Origin: Acanthopleura granulata | Taxonomy: Eukaryota > Mollusca > Polyplacophora > Chitonida > Chitonidae | Assembly: GCA_016165875.1 (NCBI GenBank) | Contig: JABBOT010000014.1 | Location: forward strand, 4,330,093-4,394,092 | DNA: 64,000 nucleotides | Direction of reading: 5' to 3' | Translations under genes and position numbers: made by a program | Notes under the pieces: generated by a model | Databases searched by the model: none | Seen by the model: the letters and a program-made list of their open reading frames with translations, nothing else | What the model was told of the DNA's origin: nothing | Shown here: piece by piece, positions 32,592-44,159 of the stretch | Numbering within the stretch: position 1 is the stretch's first letter | How the letters are laid out: each line of letters starts with the position of its first letter

Positions 32592-33850
32592 TGAAGTCAT
32601 CAAAAGAGAAATATTCCACACATATGGTTTTCATCTGGAGTGATCCCACAGAAGTAACCAGAAGGTTTATGTGAAGTGGGAGTGCTGGATGAAGATGGAA
32701 TTTAGAACATTGCAGACATTTCATTTTATCACGATGCACGGAGACTGTCATTTCGCGAGACACGAGGAGATGCCATCTTGTGACTGGTTTACGGAGATGG
32801 AAATATTGTGCTAGAATTAGTTGTGCCATTGTGTGGGCTGTTTTCTTGCGATATAACTGTGCATGTTTGTACCGTCACATAGTATTTTCACCTGATCAGA
32901 AAAGAGAATGTATGTTAGATTGGGACTCATTTGTGTGTGTTATCACCTATAGGTTCAAAATCAGTGTGAGCAAGCTTTTCAGCCAATATATGTATAAAAT
33001 AACCTTGAGAAAAATGTTCATAGTGGTGTTTATTTTTAATTGTAAGTAAACAAACCTATAAATTGTTGTTTTCTTGGTAGATGAAATGTTTTGACGCCTA
33101 TTTAACATAGACCTTTCGTGCAAGACAACATCAAATTCTGTTATGGGAGGGGGGGGGGAATGTCACAGCTGTTGCAAATTTGCACTTGTTTACCATAAAC
33201 TTGGTCAGGTAATTAGAGGAGTGAATATTCTTAATTCAGGACCAAGCTCATTTCATTAGAATATTTGACTTGTCCGTCTGTATGAAAGACTGCAGTATTT
33301 TTTCCCTTTACTGCATATTTGAATCCATACTGGGTCACACTTGAAGTTGTTGTATTGATATTTGACACTGAACGTGAATACACAGGGTAAGTGCTGGTCA
33401 CACAGTATCTGCTGATATCATAGTTCAAGTACATTGACCAGTAAGTTCAGGAAATATTTCGATGCGCCATACTCATGGCTCTTCGAGGTGTCATCAGCGC
33501 AGACACGAGCTATCAGCTCAAAAAGGCAGTAGAGGCGCTTCACTAAGCTGATACCGCGTGTCTGCGCTTGGCTTAAGTCACGCTGCAGTCTGTGAGTCAC
33601 CTTTTTGGCGAATGTTGGGTTTCTGATTAGGGGTTGAGGAGCCATGATTAAGGTATCCAAACATTTCTCAGTCGAGAAGCCCATGTGCTTGGGCTACTGG
33701 CACCAGTGTTCGAAATCAAGATTGCCTTATGCACCAACCGTTAAGCTTACCTGTGCACTCATTTTGTAGACTTATTTCACCCCTTGGACCTGGAGTCTTC
33801 AGTATACTTTGGTTTCTGTGAGTCAGCACTACTAGTATGTCTACTGTCAG
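32592..33850. other. HSPE1 3' UTR and downstream interval
   Basis: Starts with the HSPE1 3' UTR. Contains a G-run (about 33148-33158) and the hairpin at 33497-33567. Open frames here (for example about 88 codons on minus, 33418-33684) resemble no family I know and overlap the hairpin. Confidence 0.55.
33497..33567. repeat. Short strong hairpin
   Basis: Arms of 22 bp, GCGCAGACACGAGCTATCAG then CT (33497-33518) against 33546-33567 reversed, with two or three mismatches, loop 27 bp. Position is 0.9 kb downstream of the HSPE1 stop and 280 bp before the duplication boundary. Confidence 0.8.
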
Positions 33851-34601
33851 CCTGCTTCAAGGAGAAACCCTTGTGAAATGACTGAAATAACGTTGTAAGC
33901 TGTGTGAAGTAAAGATGAGCTAAAACACACATTTAGAGGCAAATTTGCTCTAATGGATGTCTGCGAGGTACCCGACGAGATGCAGCCGTTTTCTCTGTTA
34001 TCAGACACGTACACTTCATTCGTAAAACTGGCCATTCTTATGCGAGAGAAATATTATTATTGAATACGGCATAAAACATCGATCAAATCCCGTTTTAAGA
34101 GGCACACAGAGTAACTTTTGGTGCCCAAACTTACATGTTTGGTGCTGAGATGTTACTATACCTTCCAAACAAACCCGGAGAACACCTTGCCAAGGTAGGT
34201 GGAACTTGCAGAATGGAACAACTTAAGACCAGGTGCAATAAGTACAATGATTGCAGGTAGCATATACGGTTGAATATATTGTACCATGGAATGCGTATAC
34301 ATGTAGTTTGGTGTTATCAGGTCGATTGATGTTGAACGTAAAATGGGTAGGCCAAGTACCAGTAAGTCCTGTGTCCGGGGAATTATACGGAAAGGATTCG
34401 GTGGCCCGTCCGGCATTGTTAGTCTACTGTGAATGATTAGCGCGTTTTGTCCATTGTCGTGGGCACGGTGTCTCATTGAGACATCGTTATAACTATGACT
34501 GCATTAATACTGGCCCTCAAGTTGGAAACCCTTCTTGGACACATTTTACCGATCTGCTGCAACTTAAGACTGGCGTAACGCCTTGACAACATATAGCGTC
34601 T

Positions 34602-34858
34602 GGGCCTCCGTGGCCGAGGGGCTTATCCTTCTAGTGCGCATAATTACCAAGGATCTTCTTACCAATGCGATCTCTCTGAGTTCAGCTCACTCTGGTTTCC
34701 ACTCCAGTCGTATATGTGGGAAGGTCCACCAACAAACTGCTGATGGTCGCGGGGTTGCCCTGGCCTTTTATCTCCCAACATAATGCTGGTTGCCGTCGTA
34801 TAAGTGAAATATTCTTGAGTATGGCATTAAACACCAGTTATGTAAATAAATAAATAGA
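34602..34858 (+). repeat. tRNA-derived SINE (second-block copy)
   Basis: Counterpart of 734-990, with the same head and tail. Confidence 0.8.
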
Positions 34859-35908
34859 TATATAATCAAACTGTATCAGACTGTCGAGCGGTTCGTGGGA
34901 GTATTCTTTTGTAAAATGACTTTGAATTAGGTGTGCGACGGCGTGTAAAGCAGGTCACTGACCAAAGAAACATGACTGATGTGATGCTCGTAACTCCCGC
35001 CAACCCAAAATCGTTACGAATTTGAGCACTGAAATGATGTGATACTGATTGTCAGCCTGCATGTATTGTAGAGGTACATTGTGGAATTGTGTCGTTCGAC
35101 AGATGATTAAGCCGGTAAAACAGGGATACCATTGTTTTGACAGAAAGCTGATGCCATTAGCTTAGTAGATGCTGGCTCAGAAGTTAATCAGTGTATACAA
35201 AAGAAATCGACTAACGAGCGTTTAAGAAAACGAATGGGAAAATATTTATTTATTTTGTTGTTGTTGGACGTAATATATTCTCTAATTTTTTAAAAGGAAA
35301 AAAAGATGTCCTCATTTCAGTGTCTTCCCATGCAACCATTTCACTTCTACCTTGACACGTATGCTTACACATACATACAAACTGTGTCATGATCCAGCAA
35401 GATTTAGAACGTGTCTATGCAATGTATAGACATACATTATGTGTTCTTGTTCGCTTGGGTGAATATGTATCCAGTTTTATGGTGAATGTACAGTCATGTA
35501 CAGATTTATAATGGCTTGTACACCATGACCAAGGCGGCATAAACACTTGGATTTAAGTTTTGTTAGGTAGGTGACAAAAACAGGTGCAGGGCTTACCCCT
35601 GTGCACCACAGCTTCGTCCACCCATAAAGCTAACGTCACCGCCGTCATGTAAGTGGAAAATTCGGCGTGATGGCGTCAAGCACCAATCAAAATAAATACC
35701 AGACCCCAGTTTCATGCAGGGCACTGAACTAAGTATTCCCTTAACTGCCACGACAACGTATGTCGTAGAGACAGGACTTAATACTTAGCACTAAGTATGC
35801 TTCATGAAAACGGGTCCAGGTCCATGTATCCTTAAGAGCTTGAGCCAGCCTGGGAGTGAAAACTTACTGTGTAAAGTAATGGTATTCACGAGTAATGTCG
35901 GTGATGTA

Positions 35909-35936
35909 ATTATATATATATATATATATATATATT
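35909..35936. repeat. AT dinucleotide microsatellite
   Basis: A run of alternating T and A present only in the second copy of the large duplication, in the segment missing from copy 1. Confidence 0.9.
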
Positions 35937-38900
35937 TCCTTATATACCAACAAGTCCAAGTTTGTCCAAACGTTGATGTTGCCGAACTGGTCACATATAT
36001 AGTTGTTTTGAAATTTATTTATTTATTTGATTGGTGTTTTATGCCGTACTCAAGGTTATTTCACTTATACGAAGGCCTCCCGCATTATGGTGGGAGGAAA
36101 TCTGGCAGACCTTCCCACGACCATCCACAGGTTGCTGAGCCGTACGGGATCCATATGCTGCTGCCCTTACGGTTGCCGATGAGTGATATGTAGTCAACTT
36201 GCAACAAAGTTTTGTTTCGTTAACAAGGCTGGCGGAGTATTCCTAACATTGCATTTATACGGTGTGCCTTACATGGTCCAATGTAGATTAGATTCCCTAG
36301 CTATACATGGCAGATGACAAATACTTATTAATGCTTTGAAAATGATGAAATATTGCCGCAGTGGTGTTAAGCCCTAATCACACATTCATTCAGTTCTTTA
36401 AATGGTGTGAAAACTAGTAAAATATTTAATAATAAACCAATTATCTAAATATTTACCGTTACAATCCTACGCTTATACTTTTTACAGTGTATATCTAGAT
36501 GTTCGTCTAATAATACAAAAACTGAAGTACATGTATAAGTTATACATGGACTGCCTGGACCCCAACTTCTCCTGTTTTAATAACTTGTATGATTCTGGGA
36601 ACGGATGTGATATAAAAAAACAACGAAACTTTTGTCATTTTCATATTGGACATTCCATAGCAGTATTTGGCGTAAAATGCTGTTAAAATACTCTCCAAAA
36701 ACGGCTGTGCACCACAGATAAACACACTGTGAAAAAAAACAGAACATCTACAAACTTTGTGTACCAGAAGATTGTGTATTTGTGAAACAAAATGTGTATT
36801 GGTGGTACACAAGGCGGTGTACCTCTAGTACACAAAGGTTGTAAATTTGGATACAGTGTGTGGTTATGGGGTAACCATAACAGAAAGTGTAGATGTTGAT
36901 TATGAAAATGTGTAATTAGGCCAATATTTACATTTAAAATGAATAATTTTAAATAATGATATGCACCCTCTGTGTTGCGTTAAAGTAAGAAAAGAAAACT
37001 TCAAAATGCTTAAAACGCCAAGTAATTGCGGGCCGCGATCCACTATATAGCAGGCTGTAGAATTGTCCAAGTAAATCAGGCTTGTTCGGCGTATATCCGT
37101 TCATAGGGTTTACTTAATGTCCATACATCTAAAGTTGACAAAAAACCGTTAAGCTTGTTGTCAGACAAACAGATAGGCAGTACACATGCAGTACGTCAAG
37201 TCAGATGGACAGGACTTTTAGAAGGGTCAATCGTGACCAGCGCTTGACCACACTGACCGGTTGCCTTGGCCAGCGACATCTCCAACCAGTGCTCTAAGCG
37301 ACTGAGTTTAACATGGTCCAGAGTTTAACACGACCCTGCCCTCGCGCTGGTATTTGTTCAGCCGCTTCCAGTTGTGTTAGAGATCACGTTTAAACAAGAA
37401 CAGGAATGCCTTTGTCATCTTCACCCTGAAAGAAAAGACAGTGAGCTGAGGTGATGACTCTGGCGTGTTTATCGGCCATTTTCGTTCTGACAAACTTGGG
37501 GTTGTTGTAATTTGCAACATAAACATTTTATTACTTAGAGCTGAGTGTTAAGGTGCTAATTTCCGCAGGCCAGTCGTTTTTCTTTCTTTCTTTTTTTTTT
37601 TTTTTACACAGAAACGAAAAGAACAAAGCATAACGTCCCCGGTATCACGACCATTTTGTGGCCATCTTGGTTTGGAACATATCCTTTATCCTGTTTTGAG
37701 CGGGTAAGAATTTTCATGTTCTTAGAAATGTATAGGTAAATATATTTCTTTCTTCAGAATTGAGCCCCTCCGCCCCTCCCCGTTTCCTCCCACCATAATG
37801 CTGACCGCCTTCGTAAGAGAGAAACATTCTTCAGTACGGTGTAAAACACCAGCCATATAAATAAATCAATCAAAATGGAAGGCGGATGGTGAGAGGGGGA
37901 GAGGGAAACAATCAAGGCCTTGGACAACCAAGGAATATGCACATTCCCCACTCTTCTATTCTTGGGGCCTTGCACCACTGGCATGATGCGGATATCTCTA
38001 TATCAAACATGGAAAAGATCGTCAGAAACTGGCCACAGGTCCTTGGTTTACATCAGGCTTTCCGGTTTCCTCCGGTTTAAAAACTTACTGTCATAGTGTA
38101 AATGAAAATTCTTGAGCATCGGTATGGCCTTTAGCAACAATCAATCAATCAATCAATTACATGACCTGAACTCCGAGTGTTCGTTGGGCATAAGTGAAAC
38201 TAAGCTTACGATGTCACTCATGTAACCTTTCCCTTACCTTGGTTCAAGGCCACTTGCCTTCCATCAGTATATGGTACACCCTATTACGTCACATATGGGA
38301 ATGTTGGTCAGTGGCTTGCCAATAGGGAAGATTCGAGTTTGAACTCTTTTGTCGCAGAAGGTAAAAAGAGTTCAACTGTGTCCTGTGACTTGTCAAAAAT
38401 GTGAGACAACTTTGTTCACTTTCATTTATCGATCACCTGTCTCGCTGTTTTAGGGAGGTACAAACGACAGCTCCTTTGTTGAAGAGCTTCTTAAATTAAA
38501 AAAACTTCCAGCCCCTCAGTTTTCTCTATCGTACGTCTATAGTCTAAATAACTTTTTTGAAACTTGTCTTAGACGCCATGTTATAGTAAATGTAATCAGA
38601 AATAGCTGCCAAACATTTTGGACAGGTCACATGGTACAGTTTGGCTTTTCTTACCTTTAGGGATAAAAGAGTTCGAACTCGAAACTCCCATATTAAGCTT
38701 GGTGGTTTAGCGTGGGTACTCTGGTCTGCTTTACTCTTAAAACTGGTGGTAAAATTAGTAAACTAGCGGTTTTCTTCAATCAATTAAATCAAAAACTACG
38801 TTCTTCAACCTTTGATTAAAGCAATTTTATCAAGCATGACTTTGCATGAGTATTAGCATCATAATTGTGGACTTATATGATAAATAGCTGTAGACCTATA

Positions 38901-38964
38901 CAAAAGTCATCCCCAGAAGTGCTCAATTTACGTTATCACGGCTTTGTACAAGACAGGCAAGTCT

Positions 38965-39260
38965 TATCGGCACGTCTCATTACGAGAACCATTACGCTCA
39001 GATACACAGTTGTCATTTTGGAGTAGATTTCGCACGTTCTCAGACATTTCTGATTAACAACAGTTCCTAAACACTGGCGCCAGCAGACAACGGGAGAACA
39101 TTTAAGATAGAGATTACCATAATCTGTGATAAAAAAAAAAAAAAACAGTGACGACAAATGATCACATCTCGCCTCTTGTGAAGGCTACTTCTTCGGGACG
39201 GTGGTATATTGGGGACCGATATCACACTGAGAGCATTTAGACTGGCTTTCTAAATGGATT
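38965..39260 (+). repeat. F1 repeat with CTGGCGCCAG core
   Basis: Second-block counterpart of 4950-5240; core palindrome at 39074-39083. Confidence 0.8.
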
Positions 39261-40369
39261 AGCGCACCAAAATCCTGTAGTGGCTCCGAAAGGTGAAGCC
39301 TTCGTTGTGACTCATTATTTCGGCAGGAAAGAGTTGAGGGAGCATACGTTTAGTTCAGATTTCCGATGTTTCCTCTAGCACCTCGGGTATATCGCTGCCA
39401 GTACATGGATACTTAGTTCAATCGTTCGGGATGTATTCCCAAATCTTGTAGTGCCATTGATGAGTTTAACGTAATATGGCACCGAAATATTGAGTCACAA
39501 AGAAATCTTCTTTTTTTCGGAGTTACAATACTTTATGTATACCAAATAGATTAGTTTAATTGAAACAAGCTCCATGTTCAGTGTACAAGGTTGGTGCCCA
39601 GATGTGAAAGTCACGCGTTGAAGGTGAAGAATCGGAATGTTCAACAAGGAATCAGGTTTATTATAGGATGTAATGTGTACGTTACTCACAAAAAATATTT
39701 ATTTATCTATTTATTTATTTATTTATGTATTATTTATTATTTATTATGTTGTAGAGATAGAACTCAATACTTAGCACTAAGTATGCTTCGTGAAACTGGA
39801 CCCACACCCATATATCCTTAAGAGCTTGAGCCAGCCTGGGAGTGAAAACTTATTGTGTAAAGTAATGGTATTCACGAATAATGTCGGCGATGTCGCTGCA
39901 CAACGACTTCCCTATGTATCAACAAGTCCAAGTTTGTCCAAACATTGAAGTTGCCGAATCGGTCACTTATATGGTTGTGTTGAAATTTATTTATTTATTT
40001 GATTGGCCTTTTACGCCATACTCATTGATTAAACAGACCTATGTATATTGTCTTCATGACAATAGCAAACACTACACAATATCTTGTTTTCTGTACAGTT
40101 GTTAGGCCTATATGTTTTCTTATTCAACTGATCGGAAACGTGGCACATACACATGATATGGTAGATCATCCTTTTAGATTTCAAAACCGTCAGAGGTTAC
40201 GAAGCCAAAGGACACATCCCTGTAGCAGATGAAACCGCTTTACATCAAACCCTTTTTGTATTGTCGGCATTTACTGGTGTCAAAGGACAAGATGTCGTAA
40301 GATGCTTTTAGTGCAATCAGTTGTCTGCGAAAAAAAAAAAACATTCATTGTTAGGCAATAAACATGCTT

Positions 40370-40650
40370 GAAAAGGCGAACTTGGGTACATGCGGCCAGA
40401 GTAGCCAATACTCAAACAAGACATCAAACCCTATAGGTGGTAGACTCTCCTCCAACACTGGCGCATTCAACTTTCAAACCTTTGTGAGCATTGGAAGTTA
40501 CTTGTCAACGCTCACACTACATGCCGCTACAGGGAGCATAGTAGAGTGGCGCTCAAAAATAGCGGCGAGGTCTCGACATATTTAACATATCTGCCATATG
40601 CTCTCCAAAAATACATTTTAAACCTTCTTCCCGGAGCCATTTTTATGGTA
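40370..40650 (-). repeat. U repeat (second-block copy)
   Basis: Counterpart of 6345-6625; homologous, inverted, to the homeobox upstream region. Confidence 0.75.
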
Positions 40651-43104
40651 TAAATTTCAATACAACTATATAAGTGACCGATTCGGCGACTTCAGTGTTT
40701 GGACAAACTTGGGCTTGTTGATACATAGGGAAATCGTTGAGCAGCGACATCGCCAACATTATTCGTGAATTCCTCCGGGAAACCCACCCACAAACCCACC
40801 CACAAACCAACCAACAAACAAACAAACCAACAAACCAACAAACAAACAGTGTATCATATGTTGTGTCCCAATTTACATTCGACTGAAAACGGAGCTGTAT
40901 AGTTTCGGTTGTGCAGTCTATTGCTTACAGACAACTGGCATCCATAGGCTTCTAAACAGAGCTAAAATCGTCAACCACGATGGATCATAATGAGCTAGTC
41001 GTTTCCAAAAACTTAAAAGATGACAAAGTTATTGAGATGTTCGGTTTATATCCACGTCCATTATATCCACATAAGCTGTTAAATTTGATGTTCCCTGCGC
41101 ATGACCTTTCGCTCGGAATTATTGTTCTGACGTAATGTGACATGATTACATTGCCATTACGTACACAACTATACAGTTGTTCAAAAAGCTACAATTACGT
41201 GATGGTAGATCATCTTAATGTATTTCGGAAGACGTAACATTACCCATAAGACCACAGCCCACAGCCTCTGGTGTCAGATGACAAAACACACAACACTTGA
41301 GAAACTCTCTTGTCATAATTCCTCGGTCAAAGAAAGTGCTTTACCCAAACCGATGTATTTGGTTGAAAACACTTACAATGGAACAGGGTTTCTGTGAAAA
41401 GAAGAAGTCATGAAAGGCTTTATACGATGTCCGCTAACACTGCCTATGGCGTAAAGGTGCGAAAGGGGATGTTCGTTACTTGTGCTTATTTCATCACACT
41501 TTTTGTTCTGTCAAAGAGACCCAAGCGGCCCTGTCATGAAGCACCCATTCATAAACAGAATTCAAACGCAGACGTATTTCAATTACATCGAATTTTAGAC
41601 AATGTACATAAATAACCATAAATTGCAGAATCTTGAAACTAAACAAGGAAAAATACTTTCCTCTTTGTTTCGGCGAATTGGGATTATTGCAGAAGGCAGA
41701 TATAAATGGAAAAGTACACGTCCAGTATGTAGAATTTTAGCAACCGAAACCATACAGTAATTTTTTTAAAAATTGGTGGATGAAATTTAGCATTTGTTTG
41801 TTTGGGGGTTGTCTTCTTGCGAGACAGTATCTGTAAAAAAATAACAAATTGGTCACACTTTGTGAACAGAGAAACCTGTAATGACTGCTTGTAAATACTT
41901 ATCAAAAACACAACGTGTACGACACTGAATGATCTGCACTCTCCGCTTTTACTTCCGGCAAGTGACTACCTAACGACACAATACATGACATGCGATGACG
42001 CGCACATATACGTGATGGGCTGGCTATTTATAGACAGTAGATTGTCCTAGTTTACGTTGTAAGTTTGGATATTATAAAACTCCTCATCCTTTAGCAGGTA
42101 TATCTGATTAAGCGTAACAGCTGGATTCGAATACGCGATCTCCGGGGTCAAGGACGTTATATCGGAGGTTAACGAGGACCATTTTAAATATGCACTCACA
42201 ATTACGACGTACAAAGGTGTTAATTATTCGTATGGATATCAAACACAGGACTTCCACAGAGGCGCTAGAGATTCGTTTATAGTTGTCTTTCTGCAGAGGT
42301 TAACGCGACTTTACACCTGCAAACAATTTTCTAAATCTGAAAGTCGCCGGGGTGTATGGCATGGATAGACCTTTCTTATCAACTCTCAGATAAAACAAAT
42401 CTGCAGCCAAACAGAGACCTGACTAATACACAAATATGTCCATTATCTGGGTTTATTTCAAACTGACACACACGAGAAGACCAGTGTATGATTCTGTTTC
42501 TTTTTGGTGAATAACATCTGTACGTTCATATTTTGGAAACGATTTGATTATTTATTTAAAGAATAAACACGGTTAAAAAAAGATCGACATTTTGAGGATT
42601 TCACTTATACAACCAACGCTTAAAAAAGACAAGAATTAAACTTTAGGAGACAGAAGCGAATTGTTTTGCAGACAAAGCCATCACAATTTTAACCATTTCA
42701 ACCATTTCATTATTCTTTGTGTACGAAGATCTAGAGAGTTCTGGACTTTTTTTAACCCGAGCTACAGGTATATACCGAGCGTTTGTGAAGTAATGAATAG
42801 GATAATGATGCCGGCGTAACACATACATCTCTGCAACGACAAGCGTGAGTTCGAATCATATGATTGTCAAACATTTCTTCATCATTGTCTGAACCTTGTT
42901 TCTTTAAGCCTTCTCAGTTTCGGTCATATATCAACGATTTCGAAACCTTATGGAAGCTGTATCACCATTTTAAAAGCGAGTTATGCACTAAAATATCAAA
43001 TCTGTGTCCTGTATTCAGTGAGGCATTGATGAGAAACATAGACAATCGTTCGATAAGTAAACCTCTTATAAATAAAGCATGCTTATTGGTTTGAAAGACA
43101 GTTA

Positions 43105-43320
43105 CGATTTTGCTCAGATGGAGAGTTGCCATTTTGGAGTAGACTTCGCACGTTCTCAGACATTTTGGATTAACAACAACAACATCTCCCAGACACTGGC
43201 GCCAGCAGACAACTGGAGAACACTCGGGATAGAGATTACCATAATCTGTGATTTCTTGCCTCTTGTGAAGGCTACTTCTTGGTGACTAAAATCACACTGA
43301 GAGGACAATATTCCACTGAC
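43105..43320 (+). repeat. F1 repeat with CTGGCGCCAG core
   Basis: Landmarks TTTTGGAGTAGACTTCGCAC, TAACAACAACAACATCTCCC, core at 43196-43205, then AGATTACCATAATCTGTGAT. Same orientation as the other left-hand copies. Confidence 0.82.
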
Positions 43321-44159
43321 TGGACGATATCACGCTGTGTAGCAGATATCCCACTGGGGAAAATTGTCTTTAAAATTTAAGATTTAATTCAAAGTTAGTT
43401 TCTTCTACAGACAAAACAGAGACATCTGTGTTTATCAAATTAAGCCCGTAAGAGAAAGCACAAATGTAGCGTTTTAACGTTTAACGTTAATGTAAAGAAT
43501 ATTTGTTTGACTGAGCAAGTGATTTCTTTAAATACATTTATTCATCACATCAGTTTGCATTTCACCCTGCATGTATTATGACTTGATCCCATTGATGAAT
43601 CAGTCGGAGCCTAAAATGATTTGTCTTGCAAAACAACAGAACCCCCCCCCCCCCAAAAAAAAAGCAAGAAGGTTAACTATATTCCTAATGTTGTGCATAT
43701 CGTGTAGTCGCTCTCTTAATGATTTCATAATGAGTCGTCTTTTAAATCCAAACAGACGCAAATAAACCCACTTGCTCCCCCAATGGAAGCAAGAATTCGA
43801 CTGGTCAAACATTGTACTCGTATAAAGAGCAGACAATTTTTCAACTCTGTAGTTAGTGGCTACCAGTTGTGGCCAACGCTATTCACAACAACCTAAAAGT
43901 GTCAGCAAGACTGTGATATCTCGTTTACAGTGGCACGGTTTCAAAATTCTCCCGAAGGGTAAAATGTAATCTAGTCTTGCCAAAATCTGCAAATCAGACG
44001 TTGTGTAATGATTTGTCCACGGAATATTCATTTCCATCGATCATCGATCGTTCTGTGATATTTTTTTTCGGTACAAAAGTGATTTCTACCATACCTGCAA
44101 AACAACAAAAGTTTTGAAATAAGTTGACATCTGTATGTCTAAGACTATGTTAATTGCTA

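Larger units (their letters stand above)
33851..41427. repeat. Large direct duplication, copy 2 (gene-free)
   Basis: Partner of 1-7402, same orientation, 33850 bp to the right. Differences include a 22-bp extra segment near 34124-34145, about 140 bp present only here (about 35847-35985, including an AT microsatellite), a 14-bp insert near 35768, and scattered substitutions. It contains the same SINE pieces (34602-34858, about 36014-36150, about 37775-37873), F1 repeat and U repeat. No gene recognised. Confidence 0.93.

Noticed and set aside
33418..33684. 88-codon minus-strand frame downstream of HSPE1
   Set aside because: Overlaps the hairpin at 33497-33567, no family recognised, no matching splice partner. 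MOB4, which follows HSPE1 in vertebrates, was considered but no MOB motif is visible.
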